NCBI GenBank assembly: GCA_030544215.1
Contig: JARZZO010000013.1
Span: 42,853,196-42,917,195 of the forward strand
Source of the DNA: Zantedeschia hybrid cultivar
Lineage: Eukaryota; Streptophyta; Magnoliopsida; Alismatales; Araceae
Reading direction: 5' to 3'
DNA: 64,000 nt
The notes under the pieces are model-generated. The model made no database searches. It was not told the origin of the DNA and was given only the letters and a program-made list of their open reading frames with translations. Positions 22,442 to 32,400 of the stretch are shown here, piece by piece. Numbering within the stretch: position 1 is the first letter of the stretch; every line of letters starts with the position of its first letter. A program made the translations under genes and the position numbers.

Positions 22442-23305
22442 CAATACTCTGTGTCAACGTAAGCTTAATCTTTTATTATGGCATTTAGAAGAAGGAAAGA
22501 ATATTACTTTCAAAATATACATAAGTTCTTCCTAAGTAGTTTCTATACATTTACATATAAATCACGTGACATTTGTGAAAGTGAACCTTGCAAGTTGGTA
22601 AATGAGAAAGAGAAGGGGCTAAAACAATGGCATGGATAATAAGACATATAATTATGTAGCTATGATTGGAGATTTCATTTAGAAATAAGAATGTTAAGTA
22701 AGATATAATCAGTGGCGGGGCCAGAAATATTCTTAAGGGGGGACAAGAAAATATCAATTTATATTGATATAAGAGCACAAGATTATACTAACGAATGTTA
22801 TCTTCGTAATAGAAAAACTACTTTCACAATGCCTGTGGAAAAAAAAGTATTATGTTGAACTTGACCTCGATGAATTTACATATTCTGAAATCGTTTCATA
22901 ATTGCTTAACTTAGGTGGATGATCTTCCAGAACCGAATAATTAGAATCACCATTAGAACGTCCTCCGACCTTGGGAATAGTACCTTCAGGTGACTTTCTT
23001 TTGAAAAAGAAATTATCGATGGTCATCTTCTTTAGTCCAATTTTCAAAAGACAAAAATTATAAATTTGGATACGAGAATCTGCTTGCATGAAAAAAGTAA
23101 ATTCATGTTAAACATATAAGATTACCTGTGTGAAAAGTACATAACACTTATAAGAATAGTAATATTACCATTGATTTAAAATAAAAGTAAAATAAAAAAA
23201 AGGTTCTTTGATGATGCTTACTTGCTGCAATAACTTCCTCCTTGGATTCGGCGTGAATAAGAACTTCCAACCAGATCTAAAGAAGGAAGAGAATTGGGGA
23301 AGTAC

Positions 23306-23451
23306 CATTTTTTTGGGTGGGGGGGAGGAGGTGCTCTACCCTAGTCTTTCTCCTATCCCTCAGCCCACCAGGGTTCGAACTTCGAAGCCAACCCTACCGG
23401 GCTGCACCCCCCAACCCCAACGTCCACCCCCAGCTCCCACTGAGCTGTGGA
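23306..23451 (-). mobile_element. tRNA-derived SINE
   Basis: On the minus strand the element starts with an A-box-like GCTCAGTGGGAG (plus coordinates 23434-23445), followed by a B box GTTCGAACCC (within 23371-23380 plus flank), and ends in a short A run. It is bounded by perfect 7-bp direct repeats GAAGTAC (23299-23305 and 23452-23458), the target-site duplication. It lies within the hAT-like element at 22188-23995 and is therefore younger. Confidence 0.75.
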
Positions 23452-24542
23452 GAAGTACTCTGATCATTTAATTTTGACTCTTGGGTTGGAAGAACAAGAA
23501 AGACAAACATGGGACACAGAAGAAGGGTTGCAACAAATAGGCTGCTAGCTAGGGTGAGTTTCCCTATTAATTTCACATTTCATACTTATCATATCTCATA
23601 AATCCCAACAGTTAAGCTCTTCATTCTTTCGATCGAATTTGAGAGAGTATGCACTAAGGCTGATTTCCTTTTTCACTTGTATCCATTAAATTCATTAATA
23701 TGTGTCAAAGATTATGCGATCAATAAAAATAACTCAACCTTCTTTTACTTGGGAAGCCCAAGGGACTGCAGAGAGGGGCAATCTTAGGTAAACGAAGCTA
23801 CTCCAATTTGACTGTCCTACCTAATCTGTACTAATTCGAAATTTAAGGGGGGAGGGATTGGTTCTTTCCTAATCCTAAATTATTTAGATATCAATAGTAT
23901 TCTTATCTTTATCCTTTAAATTATATCTTTTTACATCCATTAAACTTAAAAAAATGAATGAATAAATAAATTTTTGGACACCATTTACATCCCTAGCCAT
24001 GATGTTTCATCTTGGGCTTGGGAAGCTTGGGCTAGCAGTGCATACTCACTTGCCTCCCTATGGTTACAAGTTCACCCGAGCCACCCACTATCTTTAGTTA
24101 GCTACTAGAGTTCCATGCACAGCCCTTATGTCGAGGTAGAAGCAATGGCCAGCATGCTCAACTTATTTCCAATCCTCGTTGCGTTTCTAGGTTATATAGT
24201 TGCAAGCTCTATTTAGCACGTACCTTAAGTCTCTCTTCTTTAAATTGTTCTAGATTCAAACAGAATGGGTAATTATTTTCATGCGATGTGTGCCCACAAG
24301 TTCAGAAAAGTAATTTTCGTAATATAAAATTAACATAAAATTTATAATTTGTACATGTAAATTTTGCTGGAAATCTACCCGTGGAACGGTCAGCAGAAGG
24401 GGAAAGTTTGCTGGAAATATCGGCTCTCCTCGTCATGGTCGAAAGGCTTCGGTGGGGGGAGTTTCCCCCCTCCAGGTTGTCTCCTTCTTGTTTGCATTCT
24501 ATGCTTTTCTCTTCTTTCTCCTTTGTCTACCTCTATTCTCAC

Positions 24543-25131
24543 TGGGGCTGTAACTTTGGGTGGGTCAACTCGAATCCGAACGGGTCAACCTGATGGTTAG
24601 GTCGGGTTGAACCCGATCAAATTAAGGTTAGGTTGGATTAGAATTTAAAGTTCTTTCAACCCGACCTTACATGAGTTAGGTTGGATTGAGGTTCGGCCAT
24701 CTTGATCTAACTTGAATCCGATGTTAATATATATAAATGATAACGTAGATGATTAGAATATACTTCATTTAATTTTATATCATTGAATACAAATATAATT
24801 TATAATATGAATAAAGATGTTTTCAACCTTCTTTTTTATTACTTTGTTAAAGTAGATATATAAATTTACTCATGTCTTTATACATAGAATTTTGATAGTA
24901 AGAAAGAAAAGTTAAAAAATATAGACCATTAAGAATATAATCCGACTCAATCGATTCAACCCGATGACGCTTGAGTTACATGTGTTAGATTGGGTTGGGA
25001 CATTATTAGATGGATTGGATTAGGGTTAAGGAGGTTGGATTGAATGGTGAGTTGAGTTGGGTTAAGGTTGAGGGGCTTCTGACATGAGTTAAGTTAGGGT
25101 TGACCTCAACCCGATCCAAATTGCAGCCCTA
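24543..25131. mobile_element. Non-autonomous hAT-like element
   Basis: Terminal repeats TGGGGCTGTAACTTTGGG and CCAAATTGCAGCCCTA are inverted relatives. Flanking octamers ATTCTCAC (24535-24542) and ATTGTCAC (25132-25139) match at 7 of 8 positions. The interior is built of degenerate GGTTGGGTTAGGTTGA-like and AACCCGA-like motifs near both ends with an AT-rich centre. No coding capacity. Confidence 0.75.
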
Positions 25132-25660
25132 ATTGTCACCCACAGTCGTCATCCTCCACCATGGTAAACCCTCTTCTTGCCGTCCCTGTGTATCGCCCCA
25201 CTGCCGCTTTATCGCCGTTCCACCGTCGATACCCTCTGCCTGCCCTATTCCCATACCACCGTCACCCCATCTCCACCCTCCCCCACCTTAAGATCATCCC
25301 ACTCCCTATCAACGGCATGCTTTATCTGCGGTTGTTTCTTATATGCAACCCTTCTTTGGCAATTCTCTTTCGCCGGACTTGTCAGACGACGGGTGGTGGT
25401 TTCTAGAGCTTTCTTCTCGACGATGATATCTGACAACTTCGGCTCCCATGCATTGGACTCGATGGCACTTTTGTTATTTCTTTGTAGCGTAATAGTGGTT
25501 TGTACTGTTCCAAACGAGCTGGCATGGGCGCCTCATTTCATTGTCTTGTACGCCATCTGGTTCCCATCCCTCTATACTACTTATTGTATCCAGTGTATGT
25601 TCTTATTAAGTAATGTAATGGCAGCATTTAAATGTCCAAGAAAAGAGAGATACTCGTGAA
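25132..25660. other. Intergenic, C-rich then AT-rich; no supported gene
   Basis: Two overlapping + strand ORFs (25161-25406 and 25177-25659) cover a C/T-rich segment. Neither has a recognisable domain, and overlapping frames in biased sequence are expected by chance. A transcribed gene cannot be excluded. Confidence 0.4.
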
Positions 25661-26219
25661 TATGGGTGTAAACGAATTAATGCTTTGACGATCAGCTCAT
25701 AAGACTATTCGATAATAGTTCGGCTCGACTCATTTAAAGTTAAATAAACAAGTTAAAAATTTGAGCTCGGTTCATTAAATGAATCAAGTTTAAACACAAG
25801 TGAGCTCAACTCGATTATGTTTGTGAATAAGCTCGTTTAAGTATTCGTCAAGAACTCGTGTATATACTCATTAAGACTTCTTTTAAGTATTCATAGGGTT
25901 AGTTTTCATGAATAAACTTAATTAGTAAGATATATGATATATTATAATATTTTCAATCAAATAACTTGGGGTGCAAATAAGTTGATACTCGTCAAGATCT
26001 GACCTGAGTTTATAAATTTAAATTTAAAAGATTTTAAATTAAAATCTATGATAGATTCATTGGGCTCGCGAGCTACTCGATATTCAGCTCGAACTTGTTT
26101 AATATCTAAATGAGATCATAACTATCTAGCTCGAATTCGAACTCGAATTCGATTAAAATTAATTGAACCAAATTTGAAGAAAATGAAACTCAACTCAACT
26201 TGACTCGTTTACACCTTGA
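25661..26219. mobile_element. Non-autonomous hAT-like element just upstream of the F-box gene
   Basis: Ends TATGGGTGTAAACGA and TCGTTTACACCTTGA form imperfect inverted repeats of the same family as the element at 30759-33436. The interior holds repeated GAGCTCG/CTCGAA motifs in both orientations. No matching octamers are seen at the flanks, so boundaries are from the terminal repeats only. Its right end is 221 bp before the F-box start codon. Confidence 0.6.
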
Positions 26220-26227
26220 CCAAGCCT

Positions 26228-26292
26228 AGCCCAAGAGAAGCTACGGGTCCTAAATTTTTCTGAGCCCAGCCCAAAAAAAATTGGGCTCCGAT
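26228..26292 (+). promoter_or_regulatory. Cluster of GCCCA/TGGGC (site II-like) motifs
   Basis: AGCCCA-type motifs occur at about 26227-26233, 26266-26275 (twice) and in reverse as TGGGCT at about 26282-26287, 150-215 bp before the ATG. Site II elements (TGGGCC/T) are common in plant housekeeping and growth-related promoters and bind TCP factors. No good TATA box is seen here. The regulatory role is inferred. Confidence 0.4.
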
Positions 26293-26439
26293 CTACCCAT
26301 TGGGTCGGTTCGGGCTGTCGGAAGGGAACCCGTCGACAGCGCCACCTGGGGGTGGATAGATTATTTCCCCTCATGGACAAAAGTGCCTATCCTGCGCCCC
26401 TTTCCCGGGTTCGCCGGCGGAGTTTCTAGGGTTCCGGCC

Positions 26440-29400
26440 ATGTCCGAGATCCTCTCCGGCGACGAGGGCTCCGATGTTGGCGCTGGCGAGGAGGACGAGA
26501 CCCTCGCGCACTTCCTCGAGTCCGAGATCCTCTCCGTCGAGGTGCCCTCTCCCACCATCACTATCTGATCACTTCGGTCTGTTTCGTGTTTGGTATCTTG
26601 GGGTTCGGTTCTTGTTCGATCTGATCTGGGGTGGGTGGATGTGTCTTCCAGGACCAGATCCTGCCGCTGAGGCCGCCGCCGGAGAAGAGGCCCCGCCTGG
26701 AAGAGGGGCGGAAGAAGGAAGTGAGGGAGGAGGAGCCGCCGGTTCCTTCTCCGCTTCATCTGGCGGGGTCGGCCCAGGGCAAGGCGGCGGTGCAGATTGA
26801 GAGCGGGTTCTTCAGCAGGATACCCCCGGAGCTGTTCCGCCACATCTTTAAGTTCCTCTCCTCTGAGGTCCGAATTTTTTGTTTCCTTTTTTGTTATTCT
26901 CATGTTAAATATTTGTGAGGAGCCGGGAAGACAAAAAGGAGGTTCCTTTTTGTTCGTTCTTCGTCTGATTAATTTCGATTTTTTTTTGTCTATTCTTTTG
27001 GAAGTGAGATCGACTGATATCTGAAAAGGATCCTTTTTGTTTTTTTTTTTTCTGATGTTGCAGGACCTTGTTTCGTGCTCTCTGGTCTGCAAGTTCATGA
27101 ATTTCGCCGCCTCTGATGAATGTCTCTGGCGCCGACTGTAGGTTTTCCTGCTCGTGTGGTCCCAGCTTCTTGCTGGGTTAAGATTTATACTCGTGTCTAT
27201 TGTTTTTGTTGGTGTCATGCTTCGCTGGTTTCTTATTCCCATTTCAACCGAGGGGTTTGCAGGTATTGTATACGTTGGGGACTGGACTCAGGAATAGGCA
27301 ACTTACGTCGATGTGCGTGGAAGAAGCTCTATATTCAGGTACATGAGTCTAAAATCTCCTGCTGTGAGGTGTGTTCTCCTATTGGTAATTGGCATATATT
27401 GCATGCTTTGCAGGTGGCTACTTAATGCAAGAAATGATGAAACAATAGCACGTCCATTCCTCTTCCTAAGAATGCTAGCATATCATAACTTTTTACCACA
27501 CTCATTGTCACCCTCATTGAGAGCCCTCCTATCATTTAATCAGATGACTTTTATTAAATGAGTCAGTTGCAGGAAAAACCTTGTCAAAAGTAACTCTAAA
27601 ATGGGCCTTATGATCTATGTTATAAAAGGTGATTGCCTTGCTCACCTAAGCGATGAAGTAAGGTGAGGTGAGTCAAGAATGTGTTGCCTTTCCTCATGTT
27701 GGCCTCACTCTCCTAGGCAGTCACCTATGTTGTCTATGACAAATGCTTGTAGCTTTTTTAATTATGTGGCACTATTTTTGTACTACTTTCTATCAAACTT
27801 AATCATTGCAAAGTGGCTAATGCCTCTTTTAACAATGTCCAATGGCATTTTCCTCTTATTACTATCCACTACTTCTATGAGCATTTTATACAAATAAGTC
27901 TTTATACATTGGACATGATCTGTATTTTTCAAAGTCTTACAGTTAATTACCTTGCATATTTTCTTTATTTTCTTCCTATTGCCATTTTTCTTCTTTCATG
28001 GTGAGTAATAGGGTAAGACACATTGCCTCAACACCGAGGTGGTCGCCTAAGGTGAGAACCCTTGGTTACCTTGCTTACCTCTCACCTTTCACTACATAGC
28101 TTCTGATCTAATGATCAAATGGTCCCTTTGAGTGTGGTATGTTGGCATTCCTTTTATTTGTTTAACTTGTGTACCCATTAAGTTACAACTTAATGCCAAG
28201 AGGCATTTTTGTCAAGATCTTGTTCGACTCCATGAGCACGTGTTGAAAGGCAAACCTTAGTCAATGGTTAAAAGGCAGAAAAGACTATCCATGCTATAGA
28301 GGACACAAATCAACTCAGGGAAGAATGATAAGAATCTTATTTGTGAATTTTCGTTGCGACCGACAAGCTGGCCCCAAGTCATCCCTAGATTTTGCATGCA
28401 TACAGTAAACTAAATCTATCACAGCTTGATCTGAAAGCTGTTTTATGATCTGTTCTCATGTTCTCACTAGCTATGACTTTTCATTATCTCATCATTTTGA
28501 TATGAGTTGTGTGGAGTGCTTTTCTATCACCATAATCTTTAAATTTGGTGGTTCTGCTTCAACATTGGGATAATTAAGTGATTTTTTCCCTTTATTCAAT
28601 TAATATATTATGGTCTGCTTTGTTATCCATTCCTACGAAAACATCCTTTTTTTCTGCAATTTAGCTGTTCTTTTCCTTTTCTTTTTGGCTCAAAAGACAT
28701 ACACAAATGTATGTATGTGTATGTGTCTGAGTCGTACCCACGCAAGACTATCGGATGACACCATGAGTGAGACTGTAGCAGCTCAATCAAAAACAGCATG
28801 TGGTCAGTTTCTGCCTACTGAGCAGGATCTCTGCATGGGTGGGCGGCCTTTTGGGGGGGGCATCTGATGTCATTTGGACAACCCTGGAATATGACTGGGA
28901 AATATTAATGGCCTCGGTCCTATTCCAGCATTTATCTATCTATATACATACACATACATAGATGATAACAACCTTTTTTCTTATGCTTCTATAACATGCT
29001 TCATAATCAGCTAATCCATCTCTTATGACATACACAACCTTTTATTTTGCAGCGTGATCGAGACGACATGGTTCACTTTATTAGGAACAGCCCCTCAGAG
29101 TTCAAGGAGTACTATATCCAAATGCAGGCAGCTAAGAGAAGCCAAGCACCCCTTCCTTCACAAGTATTGAAGCCATCGTGTTGCATCTTTGTTTCTGGAA
29201 GATCTTATGGTCTACCCGTGGGATTTTTGAAGATCTATTTTCCTCCTTATTTCTCGCTCTTTTTCTGAAGGTGTATGATGATAGCATAATGCTTGACAAA
29301 ACAGTAGCAGAACAAGTTTCTATTTGGAAAAGCAAAAGAGGGTTGACTGATGAATTGATTGGCGACCATATTTGCTCTGGTGATACTTGTACTTATACAC

Positions 29401-32400
29401 AAATTGGCGATGTTTTTCTTTGCGAGAAGACCGGGTGTGTTCATGGTAGGGATAAATATGTCGATGTGATTCTCCAATTTTCTTTGTTCTTCTGTGACCT
29501 GATGTTTTTTTTGCATATTGTTTCAGTATGTGATGATACGTGTCGTGAAATTATTCTCGACCAACTGAATGGATATTTTGTGTGTATTATCTCTGGTCAT
29601 GTTTTCGACAGTTGGTTGTCCTCTGAGAATGAATCAAATGTGGTCAGTAAAAATCCTCCATGTCTCCTTTATTTTCATTTGTTATGCAACATTGCTTAAC
29701 ATATAGAGATAATTTCTTTAGTTTGCCTGCCTTTTCCAGTTTTTGTTTTGGATTGTTGTGAGGCAGTAACCTTTGTTTCGCCTAAGTAAAAGTCCTCTTT
29801 TCATGCAGAAAATAAGAAGTTGATTAGATATTGTGAGAAATTGTGTCATAGAATAATTGTGTAGAATCTTAGGGCTGTCAATGCGCTGGCTGGCCCATGG
29901 GCTTTAGGCCCGGGCTGGCTGCAGACCAAGTGTTGGACCCCTCTTTTGAGCCTGCGGGCTAAAACCAGGCCAGGCAGAGAGGTCCGAATGTTTGCAAGCT
30001 TTTTGTTGGCCGACCCGCAAGCCCACTTCAGCCCGCTAGCCCTAAAACCTCAAACACTGCATGCTTCTGCTTCTCCTCAATGAACTACAGGGTGTCTCCC
30101 TTCAATCGTGGAAATCTGCACGTGGTGTTGCGGCGTCCCTGGTGCAGAGGAGATCTGCGCGCAGTACCGTGGCATGCCCTGCAGTGTGCAGCACTGCGGC
30201 ATGTTCCCCCAATCTGGGCTTCCCCCAATGGCACATAGGTGGCCAGTTCTTGCTTCCCCACCCCCAACCCCCCTGCGGACTCCGCCACCTTGTCCCCTGG
30301 CGGCACTGGGGCCAAGGCAGCAAGATCCTTGCTTTGCCTCTACTGCCAAATGTGCGTGGCAAGGACAGACACCACCGCTTCCCATCTCAATGTGGTGTCT
30401 CCACAATCTGTCGAATGGTGCGGAGGCCGTTGCCGTCGTGACCGATGGCGGCAGTGGCGGCGGTGGAGGGGGGACCTTGGGGGATGGGGGAACGGTAGAG
30501 GGGGCAGGAGAGGCTAGAGCTGAAGGCGTGGCGGCAGAGAGGCAGGCAGAGAGGAGGTTGTGTTGGTCGTCCGGGTGGAAGCAAGAGAGCAGACAGTGTA
30601 GTCATGTTCTGTCATCTTTAAGGTTTTCACATGGACAGATGGTCTTTTACACAATGGGCCAGGCCAGGTCCCCACGGGCTTGCAGATGGGCCGGGTTGGT
30701 TCGGGCCAAATGTGGACTTGGGCTCGGGCTCGGGCCGGCCCTGAGTGTGAAAGTTGCGTAGGGGTGTAAACGAGTCAAGTCAAGCCGAGTATCACCTTGC
30801 TCAAACTCGGTTCAAACTTGAATCGAGCTCGTTCGAGTATCTAAGATGGCTCGAACTGGGCTCATTTAAATGCTCGACGAGTTTGAGCCGAGTCCAAGCC
30901 CAAACTCAATTGTCAAAGGAAAAAAATTACTGATGCGGGGCAGCTAACAGACTCACTGGCGTTGATAGAATTTCAGCAATAAGCATTTAAAAGTTAGACA
31001 ACTGTAGTCTAATCGCACAATAGTCCAGTTAGATAACCACGCCTATAAGTAGAAATAGCTGAAAAGCCGTCCTCGCGATGAGGAAGCGTGGGATCGTTTG
31101 GTAGTTGAGAAACTACCACAAGTCTAGGAATTAGGACCACCCAAAGTTCTGACGGAACTCGGGATCGGTATAGCGCACTCACAGCCAACAATGATGTAGA
31201 ATCACGGGCTAGGACCTATCTCTCGATTCGGCGGCAGATAAAGCACATACGAGATAAGCAAATCGAGAAGAGAAGGTTAGCACGTACCTCCACGCTGGTG
31301 CGTGGGAGAAGATCACCCGGTGCTTGTGTACCACCCACCCAATACAATAGAATAATTGCCCACTCCTCGCAGGGAGGTAAAAGGCTACAATAAACACAAA
31401 TAAATCGATCCGGGGTGGTATCACAGCAGTTGACGGGACAGCGGCGGCGTGAAAGTTGTTGGAAGAATGCCTCGGGAGGCGTGCAGCTGTATCAGCTCTC
31501 CGGGATATCGGCACGCAGATCGAGGCGGCTTGTGTGGACCTTGGAAAGCAAGTTTGGAGTCCTCGGTAAGTGCACAGAAATGGCACGCAAAACGAGGCAA
31601 AATCCGGGACGCAGTGTACTGGATCAGAGTCGGCGTCGGCGAGACGAATCCAACGCCGCAGACTGCACGCAAATCGGAGTTCTGACAAGCTCCGTACGAG
31701 AGCGGTGCACTAAGACAGCAATTGCACCACTCGGCACTGTAGCAGACCAGCAAGCCGGACCACTGGTGACTTGGGCTAAACCCCTGGAACGCTGGTTCAG
31801 ACCAGCAGGACCTGGTTAGACCAGGTTTGATTCGGAGGCTTTGAAGGGGTCTGTGACTCGAACCATGGCGAACTCGGGCTCGGACCAACTTGCAAGTGGT
31901 TCGAACTGAACTGGGTCAACCCGGGTGACTGGGTTAAGTCTATAAGGGCACGAGCCCTTCACCTTTTCCTTATTTCTTCTTCTTCTCCTTCACTTGCACG
32001 AACCGAGAGGGGGCTAGGGCGGAGCCCACGGCGGCAGGCGGCGGGCAAGCGTCGGCAAGCGGCGGTGCAAGTGGCGACGGCGGCGGTCGTGGCAGCAGGC
32101 GGCGGAGCAAGCGGCGACGGCGGAGATCGTGGCAGCAGGCGGCGGAGCAAGCGGCGACGGCGGAGATCGTGGCAACAGGTGGTGAAGCCGGTGGAACCAG
32201 CGAAGGTGGCGGGCGGCGGCGGCAGGCGACGCCAGCGGCAGCGGCTGCGACGGCGGTGGCTATCGACGCCAGCGGCAGAGGCTGCGACGGTGGTGGCAAG
32301 CGACGCCGGCGGCAGCTGGAGCAGGCGACGATGGTGGCGGTCGTGACAGCAGGCGGCGGTGCGAGCGGCGACGGTGGCGGGCGACGGCGGTGACTGCAGG

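Larger units (their letters stand above)
22188..23995. mobile_element. Non-autonomous hAT-like element, 8-bp target duplication
   Basis: Ends are TAGTGGTGTAAA and TTTACATCCCTA, imperfect terminal inverted repeats. The flanking octamers GCCATGGT (22180-22187) and GCCATGAT (23996-24003) match at 7 of 8 positions, the duplication size made by hAT transposases. The 1.8-kb interior has no transposase. It contains direct repeats (22235-22441) and a SINE (23306-23451) that inserted later. Confidence 0.7.

Noticed and set aside
25161..25659. Overlapping + strand ORFs of 81 and 160 codons
   Set aside because: C/T-biased sequence opens two frames at once; no domain, signal peptide or conserved motif was identified.
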